Positions 22,744 to 30,334 are shown, numbered from the stretch's first letter. The stretch is 30,712 nucleotides of DNA from UBA4416 sp044340865 (GCA_044340865.1 JBIISW010000010.1:1-30712), one strand, 5' to 3'. Notes: a model not told the origin generated them from the sequence alone. Made by a program: numbers and translations.

Positions 22744-22751
22744 CAAAAGTA
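22744..22751 (-). promoter_or_regulatory. -7 element for the kinase/regulator operon
   Basis: On the minus strand TACTTTTG is an exact TAnnTTTG match, 4 bases before the GTG start. No TTG at -33 is seen. If used, transcription starts at or within the first codon. Confidence 0.4.
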
Positions 22752-22775
22752 AATAAACTATTTGTAGAAAAATAA

Positions 22776-22800
22776 AAACAGAGGTAAAAGACCCCTTTTT
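22776..22800 (-). terminator. Weak terminator after rsmA
   Basis: On the minus strand GGGGT-CTTTT-ACCTC (22795-22781), a 5-bp stem with one G-T pair, is followed by TGTTTTTATTTTT. It lies in the 70-bp gap between the rsmA stop and the kinase gene and probably separates the two units. Confidence 0.35.
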
Positions 22801-22809
22801 GTAGGTGAA

Positions 22810-23586
22810 TTATACTTTCAATGCTTTCTCAATAGCATTCGTTAATTGAACAAACTCAACAACCGATAATTGCTCTGCTCGTTTGTCTAAATAAATTGAA
22901 TCCACAGTATGATTACCAACCATCGATTTTACTGAATTACGAATGGTTTTTCTTCGTTGATTAAATGATGCTTTTACTACCTTAAAAAATAAATCTTCAT
23001 TGCATTCTAAATTTTGAATCGCGTTTCGCGTTAAGCGAATGACTGCTGATTTTACTTTTGGTGGTGGCGTAAATACTTGCTCATGTACCGTAAATAAATA
23101 ATCTATTTTATAAAACGCTTGCAATAAAACACTTAAGATACCATAGGTTTTAGACCCTGGTTTTTCAGCAATACGCTGAGCTACTTCCTTTTGAAACATA
23201 CCAACGACATAGTTAATATTGTTTCTGTATTCTAACACCTTAAACATAATTTGCGTTGAAATATTATATGGAAAGTTTCCGATAATATTGTAATGCTTCT
23301 GGGCAACTATAGCATTTAAATCAGCTTCTAAAAAATCTTGGAAAGAAATTTTATGAGCAAATTGCGGATATTTTTCTTTTAAAAAATCAATAGACTCTTG
23401 ATCAATATCAAATGCTCTGAAATTTTCTTTCTCAATTAAATATTGAGTTAAAACACCCGTTCCAGGACCAATTTCAATAACAGCATCCGTAGTTTCGGGT
23501 AATGATTTAACTATTTTTTGTGCAATATTTAAATCATGTAAAAAATGCTGACCTAAATGTTTTTTTGCTTTAATGGGCTGACTCAA
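22810..23586 (-). CDS. rsmA: 16S rRNA (A1518/A1519-N6) dimethyltransferase
   Basis: RsmA/KsgA dimethylates two adjacent adenines in the 3' hairpin of 16S rRNA during small-subunit assembly. The 258-residue protein has the family start 'AKKHLGQHFLHDLNIAQKIV' (7-26), SAM motif I 'VIEIGPGTGVLTQYL' (36-50), the catalytic 'NFPY' (104-107) in 'IIGNFPYNIST', 'VGMFQKEVAQRIAEKPGSK', and 'FTPPPKVKSAVIRL'. The best start is a TTG at 23586, 4 bases after the stop of the preceding membrane-protein gene; no ATG or GTG is placed suitably. That spacing suggests translational coupling in a DUF4286-membrane protein-rsmA group. Confidence 0.96.
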   Translation of the reverse strand: MSQPIKAKKHLGQHFLHDLNIAQKIVKSLPETTDAVIEIGPGTGVLTQYLIEKENFRAFDIDQESIDFLKEKYPQFAHKISFQDFLEADLNAIVAQKHYNIIGNFPYNISTQIMFKVLEYRNNINYVVGMFQKEVAQRIAEKPGSKTYGILSVLLQAFYKIDYLFTVHEQVFTPPPKVKSAVIRLTRNAIQNLECNEDLFFKVVKASFNQRRKTIRNSVKSMVGNHTVDSIYLDKRAEQLSVVEFVQLTNAIEKALKV

Positions 23587-23590
23587 AATA

Positions 23591-24097
23591 TTAATGGTTT
23601 AAGGTTTGGTAATTGATATCTAAAACACGTAGTGAGTGGTGTTTATTAATTCTAATTCGTTTTATAGAAAACTGTTTGATAATTAAACTAGCTGCAATCA
23701 ATGAAGCACTAGCAACAACAGCTCGTTCGTCAATAATTTTAGCTTGACCATTAGTGATATTATTAAACGTATCCAATAAAATAAATCCTGTTCCTCCAAT
23801 TAAAAAAAACGAACCGAATAACTTAGCTAAAATGCTTGCGTTTCTTAATTTGATTGATTTTATCTGCGAAATAAAAATTGTGGAATCGTTTTTAAATACA
23901 ATCATACTATCATTAATAGCTACCATTTTATCAATGCGGTATGTATGCTCACCTTTTAATTTATATTCTATATATGAATTGTTAAACAATTGAACTTTTT
24001 TGAATTTATTAAAATGACTGATGTCTATTTCAAGAATTTTTTGAGCATCAGCATTTCTGAAACAACATAACAGCAGTATCCATAAAGTAAATCTCAT
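23591..24097 (-). CDS. Small membrane protein with signal peptide, function unknown
   Basis: I do not recognise this 168-residue protein. It opens with a signal peptide, 'MRFTLWILLLCCFRNADAQ', with a likely cleavage before 'QK'. A beta-rich stretch of about 65 residues follows (22-85). It includes 'HTYRIDKMVAINDSMIVFKN' and 'FISQIKSIKLRN', the pattern often seen in small Bacteroidota proteins with a PH- or Sm-like sheet. Two hydrophobic segments, about 88-109 and 126-143, should span the inner membrane, leaving a short basic tail. Its ATG overlaps the preceding DUF4286 stop (TAATG), and rsmA begins 4 bp after its own stop, so the three genes form one coupled unit. Its job and any link with rRNA methylation are unknown. 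Confidence 0.7.
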   Translation of the reverse strand: MRFTLWILLLCCFRNADAQKILEIDISHFNKFKKVQLFNNSYIEYKLKGEHTYRIDKMVAINDSMIVFKNDSTIFISQIKSIKLRNASILAKLFGSFFLIGGTGFILLDTFNNITNGQAKIIDERAVVASASLIAASLIIKQFSIKRIRINKHHSLRVLDINYQTLNH

Positions 24098-24396
24098 TAA
24101 ACGATTTCTAACAATGTTCTAAAAGCAATGTACTTCCCATCATACAATGTTTTCATATCTGCTTGTAAACGTGGAGCCTCTTTTGCCATATAATTTTCAA
24201 TATCTTCCATTTGATTAAAAGTATATTGCGTAGAAAATGTTTGACCTTCATCATCTACATTTAAAACTTTACACATTTTATATTCAGTAAAATACCCCGT
24301 CTCCATAACCATTGGTATATGAATAGTTTTCATCCATTGATGCCATTCGTCGGCTAAATCTTTTTCAATACTTACCGTTACACTATATATATACAT
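24097..24396 (-). CDS. DUF4286 family protein
   Basis: This 99-residue protein matches DUF4286, a small family common in Bacteroidota and likely to have a ferredoxin-like alpha/beta fold. Recognisable segments are 'YSVTVSIEKDLADEWHQWMK' at the N-terminus, 'HIPMVMETGYFTEYKMCKVL' in the middle and 'STQYTFNQMEDIENYMAKEA' later. There is no signal peptide, so it is probably cytoplasmic. Its function is unknown. It heads the tight group with the unassigned membrane protein (1-base stop/start overlap) and rsmA. The terminator of the acyl-CoA dehydrogenase gene lies 24 bases before its ATG, so where its own promoter lies is unclear. Confidence 0.85.
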   Translation of the reverse strand: MYIYSVTVSIEKDLADEWHQWMKTIHIPMVMETGYFTEYKMCKVLNVDDEGQTFSTQYTFNQMEDIENYMAKEAPRLQADMKTLYDGKYIAFRTLLEIV

Positions 24397-24420
24397 GATA
24401 TTATTTTTTGATTTAAATAA

Positions 24421-24452
24421 AAAAATCTCAAACAGTGTTGATTGAGATTTTT
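24421..24452 (-). terminator. Terminator of the acyl-CoA dehydrogenase gene
   Basis: AAAAATCTCAA (24421-24431), a 10-base loop and TTGAGATTTTT (24442-24452) form an 11-bp stem with a T run on the minus strand. It lies 27 bases beyond the dehydrogenase stop and 24 bases before the DUF4286 start. The stem is AT-rich and less stable than the others in the window. Confidence 0.7.
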
Positions 24453-24479
24453 TTTATTCTAATTATTTTAATTTATTTT

Positions 24480-25664
24480 TTAAGAAAATGCATTAAATCC
24501 AGTGATGTCCATTCCAGTGATTAACAAATGAATATCATGTGTTCCTTCATAAGTAACAACAGATTCTAAATTCATCATATGACGCATGATTGGATATTCT
24601 CCTGTAATTCCCATTCCACCGTGTATTTGACGAGCTTCGCGAGCAATTTGCAATGCCATATTCACATTGTTACGTTTTGCCATACTAATTTGTGCAGGTG
24701 TAGCACGGTTTTCATTTTTAAGTTGGCCTAAACGAAACGTTAGTAATTGAGCTTTTGTGATTTCAGTAATCATTTCAGCTAATTTTTTTTGCGTTAATTG
24801 AAATGCTCCAATTGGTTTTCCAAATTGAATACGTTCTTTACTATAACGCAATGCGCTATCGTAACAATCCATCGCAGCACCAATTACACCCCATGCAATA
24901 CCAAATCGTGCAGAATTTAAACAACCCAATGGCCCCTTTAAACCTTTAATGTTTGGTAAAATATTTTCTTTAGGAACTAATACATTTGCAAACACTAATT
25001 CGCCCGTTGCACTAGCACGTAAACTCCATTTCCCATGAGTTTCTGGTGTTGTAAAACCTGGCATGCCACGCTCTACAATAATACCACGAATTTCTCCTGT
25101 TTCATCTTTTGCCCACACTACAGCAATATCCGCAAATGGAGAATTACTAATCCACATTTTTGCGCCATTTAAAATAACGTTTTTGCCGTCGCCTGCATCT
25201 TTAAAATTAGTAAGCATTCCGTTTGGATTACTTCCATGGTCAGGTTCTGTTAAACCAAAACAACCCATTAAATCACCAGTTGCTAACTTTGGTAAATATT
25301 TTTTCTTTTGCTCTTCACTACCATAAGCATAAATAGGATACATCACTAACGAACTTTGAACAGACGCTGTTGAACGCAAGCCACTATCGCCACGCTCTAA
25401 CTCTTGCATGATAATTCCGTAAGAGATTTGATCCAATCCTGGTCCGCCATATTCAGCTGGAATGTATGGCCCAAATGCTCCAATTTCAGCTAAACCTTTT
25501 ATCCATTGTTTTGGAAACGTTGTTGTTTGACAAGCTTCTTCAACGATAGGTGTTACTTCTTTTTTTACCCAAGCTCTTGCTGTATCTCTAATGAGTTTAT
25601 GTTCATCGCTTAATAGTTCATCCATTAAGTAATAATCGTGTGCTTGAAAATTATCTGATGCCAT
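24480..25664 (-). CDS. Acyl-CoA dehydrogenase, glutaryl-CoA dehydrogenase-like
   Basis: This 394-residue flavoprotein belongs to the acyl-CoA dehydrogenases and is closest in pattern to glutaryl-CoA dehydrogenase, which oxidises and decarboxylates glutaryl-CoA to crotonyl-CoA in lysine and tryptophan breakdown. Diagnostic segments are 'RSTASVQSSLVMYPIYAYGS' near 97-116, 'GCFGLTEPDHGSNPNGM' near 134-150, 'GAKMWISNSPFADIAVVWAK' for FAD/substrate contacts, and 'RQIHGGMGITGEYPIMRHMM' near the C-terminus. The catalytic base is Glu373 in 'VTYEGTHDIHLLITG', and the terminal 'DITGFNAFS' is typical of the glutaryl-CoA subgroup. It stands alone between the divergent trmD gene and its own terminator. 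The exact acyl substrate is inferred. Confidence 0.88.
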   Translation of the reverse strand: MASDNFQAHDYYLMDELLSDEHKLIRDTARAWVKKEVTPIVEEACQTTTFPKQWIKGLAEIGAFGPYIPAEYGGPGLDQISYGIIMQELERGDSGLRSTASVQSSLVMYPIYAYGSEEQKKKYLPKLATGDLMGCFGLTEPDHGSNPNGMLTNFKDAGDGKNVILNGAKMWISNSPFADIAVVWAKDETGEIRGIIVERGMPGFTTPETHGKWSLRASATGELVFANVLVPKENILPNIKGLKGPLGCLNSARFGIAWGVIGAAMDCYDSALRYSKERIQFGKPIGAFQLTQKKLAEMITEITKAQLLTFRLGQLKNENRATPAQISMAKRNNVNMALQIAREARQIHGGMGITGEYPIMRHMMNLESVVTYEGTHDIHLLITGMDITGFNAFS

Positions 25665-25809
25665 GTTTGTTGTGTTTTAATTTTATTATTGTAACAATAG
25701 TTTCTCTATTTTGTTTTTCCTTAAATGATTTTGTTGCGGTTAATAGTTCAAATCAGTTCTAGGATAAAGGACAAATATACTACTCTCCTATTTATAATTA
25801 AAATAATAG

Positions 25810-25817
25810 TAAATTTA
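25810..25817 (+). promoter_or_regulatory. Candidate -7 element for trmD
   Basis: TAAATTTA is one base from TAnnTTTG and lies 24 bases before the trmD ATG at 25842. No matching -33 element is seen. The 177-bp gap to the divergent dehydrogenase gene holds nothing else I recognise. Confidence 0.3.
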
Positions 25818-25841
25818 TTGCAAATTTTTATCAAAAAAATC

Positions 25842-26510
25842 ATGCGAATTGACATCATTACAGTTCACCCACCATTATTAGAAAGCCCGTTTAACCATAG
25901 CATCGTAAAACGTGCCGTTCAAAAACAATTAGTTGATATCAATATCATTGATTTAAGAGCTTATGGATTGCCCCCAAACAAAAAAATTGACGATTACGCA
26001 TTTGGCGGTGGTGCTGGCATGGTGATGATGATTGAACCGATTGCAAATTGCATCAATGATTTAAAAAAAGAGAGAGTTTATGATGAAATCATCTATATGG
26101 CGCCAGATGGAGAGCAGTTAACACAAGCTCATTGCAATCAATTTTCAACGCTCAAAAACATCATTGTATTATGTGGGCATTATAAAGGAATAGATGAACG
26201 GATTAGAGAACATATTGTTACCAAAGAAATTTCTATTGGTGATTATGTGTTAAGTGGCGGCGAACTGCCCGCAGCCGTTATGTGCGATGCTATTATTAGA
26301 TTATTGCCAGGTGTTTTAAATGATGAAACTTCTGCACTTTCAGATTCGTTTCAAGATGGCTTAGTATCTCCTCCTACTTATACAAGGCCGGCAGATTACA
26401 ATGGATGGACAGTGCCAGAGATATTATTAAGCGGACATAGTAAAAAAATTGATGAATGGAAGCACGAACAATCGATACTGAGAACAAAAATGAAAAGACC
26501 TCATTTATAA
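25842..26510 (+). CDS. trmD: tRNA (guanine37-N1)-methyltransferase
   Basis: TrmD methylates G37 next to the anticodon of tRNAs for Leu, Pro and Arg, which prevents +1 frameshifts. The chosen ATG gives 222 residues beginning 'MRIDIITVHPPLLESPFNHS', the family N-terminus; an in-frame ATG 117 bases upstream would add a non-homologous hydrophobic extension and is rejected. SPOUT-family knot motifs are clear: 'AFGGGAGMVMMIEP' (53-66), 'IYMAPDGEQLTQ' (84-95), 'IIVLCGHYKGIDERI' (107-121) and 'EISIGDYVLSGGELPA' (129-144). The C-terminal 'SDSFQDGLVSPPTYTRP' and 'PEILLSGHSKKIDEWK' complete it. The length is slightly short but usual for Bacteroidota. It is not beside rpsP, rimM or rplS, unlike in many bacteria. 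Confidence 0.96.
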   Translation: MRIDIITVHPPLLESPFNHSIVKRAVQKQLVDINIIDLRAYGLPPNKKIDDYAFGGGAGMVMMIEPIANCINDLKKERVYDEIIYMAPDGEQLTQAHCNQFSTLKNIIVLCGHYKGIDERIREHIVTKEISIGDYVLSGGELPAAVMCDAIIRLLPGVLNDETSALSDSFQDGLVSPPTYTRPADYNGWTVPEILLSGHSKKIDEWKHEQSILRTKMKRPHL

Positions 26511-26571
26511 AACCAACAGTTCACTGTTAATTATTACTTTCAATCATCACATTCTTTCTTATTTTAAAAAG

Positions 26572-26579
26572 TAACTTCG
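26572..26579 (+). promoter_or_regulatory. Candidate -7 element for ftsX
   Basis: TAACTTCG is a TAnnTTYG variant, 22 bases before the GTG start. The identical octamer precedes the THUMP methyltransferase gene at 27581-27588. The -33 region lacks a clear TTTG. Confidence 0.4.
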
Positions 26580-26601
26580 TTAAACAAAAATTAGCGAAAC
26601 C

Positions 26602-27471
26602 GTGGCATCAACAACCTTATCCAAAAAAACACTATCATCGCAAATAACCGTTGTTATTAGTTTAGCATTGGTTTTATTTATGCTCGGACTTCTTGGTTTA
26701 ATCGTTGTAAATGCAAGGCAACTTTCTAATCATATCAAAGAAAATGTAGGCTTTCAAATTGTTTTGAAAGATACAACAAGCCAAGTTGAATTGGATTTAT
26801 TAAAACAAGAAATAAACTCTTCGCCATTCACCAAACAATCTGATTTTATTAGTAAGGATGTAGCTGCCAAAAAATTGCAAAAAGATCTGGGAGAAGACTT
26901 TATTACTTTTTTAGGATACAATCCCTTATTATCATCTATTGATGTGCGATTAAATTCTGATTATGCTAACATTGATAGCTTAGCTATTTTTGAAAAACAA
27001 ATTTTACAAAAACATTTTGTAAAAGAAGTTATCTATCATAAAGACATGATTCATCAAGTAAATAGTAATGCAAAAATAATCAGTATTTATATTTTAGTTT
27101 TCAGTGGTTTATTGCTCATCATTGCCATTGCATTAATCAATAACACCATTCGTCTTTCTATTTACTCGAAACGTTTTTTAATTAGAACGATGTATTTAGT
27201 TGGAGCCACGCAGGGCTTTATTAGAACTCCCTTTATTTTAAAAGGTGTTCGACAAGGTTTGGTTGCAGGAATATTGGCAGGATTTTTACTAGCTGGTTTT
27301 TTATTCCTTAGCACATCTTACATTCCTGATTTGTTACAACTACAAAATCCAAACATGCTAGCTCTACTTTTTATTTGCATCATGATTTTAGGTATTTTGA
27401 TTTCAGGTTTAAGTGCAGCTGTTTCTGTAAGAAAATACCTTCGTTTGAAAACGGATGACTTGTATTTTTAA
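26602..27471 (+). CDS. ftsX: Cell-division ABC transporter permease-like protein FtsX
   Basis: FtsX, with the ATPase FtsE, forms an ABC-type complex at the division site that activates peptidoglycan hydrolases in the periplasm. The 289-residue protein has the expected four membrane helices (about 17-37, 159-181, 216-238 and 252-274). A periplasmic domain of about 120 residues lies between the first two, and the cytoplasmic loop 'YLVGATQGFIRTPFILKG' (198-215) corresponds to the family segment GATxxFIRxPF. It starts with GTG at 26602 (Val-Ala-Ser), placing the first helix correctly. ftsE is not adjacent, which is usual in Bacteroidota. It is co-directional with trmD (91 bp upstream) but seems to have its own promoter. 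Confidence 0.93.
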   Translation: MASTTLSKKTLSSQITVVISLALVLFMLGLLGLIVVNARQLSNHIKENVGFQIVLKDTTSQVELDLLKQEINSSPFTKQSDFISKDVAAKKLQKDLGEDFITFLGYNPLLSSIDVRLNSDYANIDSLAIFEKQILQKHFVKEVIYHKDMIHQVNSNAKIISIYILVFSGLLLIIAIALINNTIRLSIYSKRFLIRTMYLVGATQGFIRTPFILKGVRQGLVAGILAGFLLAGFLFLSTSYIPDLLQLQNPNMLALLFICIMILGILISGLSAAVSVRKYLRLKTDDLYF

Positions 27472-27580
27472 TACCTTACATTAATTCGTATTTACCATTT
27501 AAAACTTATTGCCACTATTTAAGAATAAACGAGTTTAAAGAATATAACTCAGTAAATTCCTGTTTGAACATTTTGTTTTG

Positions 27581-27588
27581 TAACTTCG
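27581..27588 (+). promoter_or_regulatory. Candidate -7 element for the THUMP methyltransferase gene
   Basis: TAACTTCG, the same octamer as before ftsX, lies 27 bases before the GTG start. TTTG at 27563-27566 is upstream, but its 14-base spacer is shorter than the usual 17-20. Confidence 0.4.
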
Positions 27589-27615
27589 CCATCTAAAAAA
27601 AGTAAATTAGTAAAC

Positions 27616-28803
27616 GTGATAGATAAAAAAAAATACGAAGGTGATTTTGAAATGAAAGCAACAACCTTTCATGGATTGGAAGATGTGTTAGTAAATGAAT
27701 TATTAAAACTAGGTGCAAAAAATATTGAACCATTTAAGCGTGGTGTTGCTTTTACAGGTGATAAAGGTTTTATGTATAAAGCTAATTTGTGTTTACGCAC
27801 TGCTTTAAAAGTCTTGGTACCATTATTTTCGTTTCACGCAGATAATGAGCATGAACTGTACGATAACATCAAAAAGTTTGAATGGGAAAAATTACTAGAT
27901 GCTGACGATACGATAGCTATCAACGCAACCGTTAATTCTGAAATTTTTAATCACTCCTTATATGTTTCTCAAAAAACAAAAGATGCAATCTGTGATCGTT
28001 TTGTTGACAAATTTTCTGTTCGCCCAGATGTTGATTTAGATAAACCAACCATTCGCATTTACGTCCACATCTTTAAAAATTTTGTAAATGTCAGTTTAGA
28101 TAGCAGTGGAGATTCTTTATTTAAACGTGGTTATCGCGTTGATATCGATACAGCTCCAATGAAAGAAGTGTTGGCTGCAGGCATGGTATTATTATCAAAT
28201 TGGCAACCACATTTACCATTAATTGATGGCATGTGCGGTTCAGGAACATTGGGCATTGAAGCCGCTTTGTTTGCTAATAATATTCCTCCAGGCGTTTTTA
28301 GAGAAGAGTTTGGTTTTATGAAATGGCGCGATTATGATAAGGAATTATGGGATACGATTTACACCAGTAGTATCAATCGTATTAAAGACGATATGCCAAA
28401 TATTATTTCATCAGACATTGAAATTGTTCCTTTAGAAATGGCAAAAAGAAATGGTGCTGTTGCAAAAGTAGATGATGTGATTCAATACGAACACATTTCA
28501 TTTTTTGACTTAATGCCAACTAAACCGCATGGCACTATATTATTAAATCCTCCCTATGATGAGCGTATCAAAATGGAAGACACCAATGCGTTTTATAAAC
28601 AAATAGGTGATAAACTTAAAAAAGATTTTGGCGGTTGGACCTGTTGGATTATCACATCTAACATGGAAGCCATGAAATGTATTGGTTTACACCCAAGTAA
28701 AAAAATGACTCTATTTAATGCCTCATTAGAATGTAAGTTATTAAAATACGAAATGTATTCAGGCTCGAAAAAAGAATCGAAACAAAGAAAAGAGGAAGTT
28801 TAA
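27616..28803 (+). CDS. THUMP-domain class I RNA methyltransferase (RlmL N-terminal-like)
   Basis: This 395-residue protein combines an N-terminal RNA-binding part with a THUMP domain (about 15-170) and a Rossmann-fold SAM-dependent methyltransferase domain (about 170-385). It resembles the m2G2445-forming half of RlmL, and related TrmN/Trm14 enzymes that methylate the N2 of guanine. Visible motifs are 'FHGLEDVLVNELLKLGAKNI' near the start, SAM motif I 'PLIDGMCGSGTLGIEAALFA' and the catalytic 'NPPY' at 311-314 in 'ILLNPPYDERI'. The start is GTG at 27616; the ATG at 27652 is an alternative, but the residues between fit the family's beginning. Whether it targets 23S rRNA or a tRNA cannot be settled from the sequence alone. 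The RlmK-like second half of E. coli RlmL is absent. Confidence 0.9.
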   Translation: MIDKKKYEGDFEMKATTFHGLEDVLVNELLKLGAKNIEPFKRGVAFTGDKGFMYKANLCLRTALKVLVPLFSFHADNEHELYDNIKKFEWEKLLDADDTIAINATVNSEIFNHSLYVSQKTKDAICDRFVDKFSVRPDVDLDKPTIRIYVHIFKNFVNVSLDSSGDSLFKRGYRVDIDTAPMKEVLAAGMVLLSNWQPHLPLIDGMCGSGTLGIEAALFANNIPPGVFREEFGFMKWRDYDKELWDTIYTSSINRIKDDMPNIISSDIEIVPLEMAKRNGAVAKVDDVIQYEHISFFDLMPTKPHGTILLNPPYDERIKMEDTNAFYKQIGDKLKKDFGGWTCWIITSNMEAMKCIGLHPSKKMTLFNASLECKLLKYEMYSGSKKESKQRKEEV

Positions 28804-28924
28804 TAAATCATTACCTTTTTACAAACACAAGGTTACAAATTCATTATCCCGTTGTTATTTATTGCTATAGTTAATTAAGCGAGTAACATCTTTTAGTAGT
28901 ATTGATGTATCAAAAAAATACAAA

Positions 28925-29122
28925 ATGAATACAACAGAAGTAATGATTGTTTTAAACAATGGCGTGAGAAAATACGGAACTATTTTAAATGACTATTTTA
29001 CAGAAAGCTTACAAGTTAGTGTAGGCACTGACTTAATATTAAATACAAAAATTCAATTAACAAACAGAGTAGAATACATTCCATTGAATGCGATACGCTC
29101 TATTGATCAATTCTTAAAATAA
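28925..29122 (+). CDS. 65-residue protein, possibly Sm-like fold, function unknown
   Basis: I do not recognise this protein with confidence. It is 65 residues with no signal peptide or membrane segment. The alternation of 'VMIVLNNGVRKYGTIL', a short acidic/aromatic turn and 'EYIPLNAIRSIDQFL' is what a small barrel would give. It resembles the Sm/LSm layout, in which a strand with xLxNGxxxxGxI is followed later by a strand-turn containing 'IPLNAIRSI'. This is inference from pattern, not a firm match. It starts with ATG, lies 121 bp after the THUMP methyltransferase gene and overlaps the convergent PorV-family gene by 9 bp at the stop codons. The frame appears coding because its composition matches its neighbours and the ends are compact. 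Confidence 0.55.
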   Translation: MNTTEVMIVLNNGVRKYGTILNDYFTESLQVSVGTDLILNTKIQLTNRVEYIPLNAIRSIDQFLK

Positions 29123-30187
29123 TTTTTTATTAATATCTATTTTCACCGTAAAAATGTGAGAATAAAGAGATGTAGAAGTATTGCCTATGTTTGTCATCGC
29201 GTAATCTAAAGCAAACACTTTATACTTTATGCCTATTCCAATATTTGGTTGTAACGTTGTTACATTTTTATTTAATACTGTTTTAGATTTTTGAATATTA
29301 CCAATACCACCTCTTACAAAAATAAATTTTTTGTAACCCAACTCTAAGCCTAATGCAGGTTCCATGCTCCACGTATTTGTCTTAATCACCGTATTACGTT
29401 TACCATCAAACGTATTAATTAAGTTTAATTCGCTGGCTATGGTTATTTTATCACTCCATGTCATCCAAGTTCTTGTTCCACCGAGAATTAAGCGCGGAAC
29501 GGTTACCTCAATTGAATTACTTGGGATTTCATTGCCTGTGGCATTAAACGTAGTTTTAACATTGTCTGAAAGTGTATAACTCCATGCGTTAAACGTTCCG
29601 GTAATATCTCTTGCCATGGCTGCAAAACGCCATTTTTTATAATCATACATGGCGCCGACATCAATACCGAAACCCCAAGCTCCACCAAACTCACCTAACT
29701 TTCTGCGAATAATTTTTGCATTAGATCCAATTTTTATTCCGTTTAATTTAGGAATAGTTCGAGCATAGGATAATAATACGGCTGCATCAACTGCATTAAA
29801 TGTTTTGATGCGAGAATAATCAATATTGCCATTCACATCAATTAACTCAGTTGTATTAGGAATATTATCAACACCAAAACGTATAAACGTTAATCCGGCA
29901 ACACTATTACTATCAATGCGCTTCGATGCACCAATGAAATCATATTTAGCAATGCCAGCAAAATATTCTGCATGCATTAATCCTACTTGAAGTTTACTTG
30001 TTTGCATTAATAATCCTGCAGGATTCCAATAACCAGCAGTGACATCATTAACTGAAGCTACATTTGCATTAGCCATCGACAAAGCACGCGCTCCTACGCC
30101 GACGTTTAAAAACTCATTACTATACTTTGCAATTTGAGCAGTAGAGGTAATGGATATAATTAAAAATAAAAAAAGTAACTGTTTCAT
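29114..30187 (-). CDS. PorV/PorQ family outer membrane protein
   Basis: This 357-residue protein is a predicted outer-membrane barrel of the PorV/PorQ type. It has a signal peptide 'MKQLLFLFLIISITSTAQ'. The family hallmark follows at about 26-58: 'FLNVGVGARALSMANANVAS' and then 'NDVTAGYWNPAGLL'. Alternating amphipathic strands continue to 'HIFTVKIDINKKLF'. It is shorter than the porV product at 16.7 kb and lacks PorV's 'AVPFLLICPDSR' start, so it is a paralogue rather than the main PorV; databases often call such proteins PorV2 or PorQ-like. A second cargo-shuttle or an outer-membrane lipid role is possible but not shown. Its stop overlaps the 65-residue gene; pssA diverges from it. Confidence 0.8.
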   Translation of the reverse strand: MKQLLFLFLIISITSTAQIAKYSNEFLNVGVGARALSMANANVASVNDVTAGYWNPAGLLMQTSKLQVGLMHAEYFAGIAKYDFIGASKRIDSNSVAGLTFIRFGVDNIPNTTELIDVNGNIDYSRIKTFNAVDAAVLLSYARTIPKLNGIKIGSNAKIIRRKLGEFGGAWGFGIDVGAMYDYKKWRFAAMARDITGTFNAWSYTLSDNVKTTFNATGNEIPSNSIEVTVPRLILGGTRTWMTWSDKITIASELNLINTFDGKRNTVIKTNTWSMEPALGLELGYKKFIFVRGGIGNIQKSKTVLNKNVTTLQPNIGIGIKYKVFALDYAMTNIGNTSTSLYSHIFTVKIDINKKLF

Positions 30188-30334
30188 ATAAAACTTAAAT
30201 CAGGATAAAAATACAAAAAAAAGCCAAACACCTTAGCTTATTAAAAACGAGGATGACGCTTATTTATTGCGTTGATAAAAAGCCTATTTAACAGCACATA
30301 GTTAGATTGAAAATATATTATATTTACACAACGT
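30188..30334. other. Divergent gap between PorV-family gene and pssA
   Basis: A 147-bp AT-rich intergenic region. TATATTTA at 30319-30326 is a near match to TAnnTTTG for pssA, 8 bases before its ATG, with no spaced -33 element. I see no RNA gene or repeat in it. Confidence 0.3.

Noticed and set aside
25063..25326. Plus-strand frame of 87 codons antisense to the acyl-CoA dehydrogenase gene
   Set aside because: Complement of a strongly conserved coding region; no own promoter or motif.
25725..25841. 39-codon N-terminal extension of trmD
   Set aside because: TrmD begins at 'MRIDIITVHPP'; the extension is translated AT-rich intergenic sequence.
29364..29694. Short frames within the PorV-family gene
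   Set aside because: Shadows of a gene with a clear signal peptide and family pattern.
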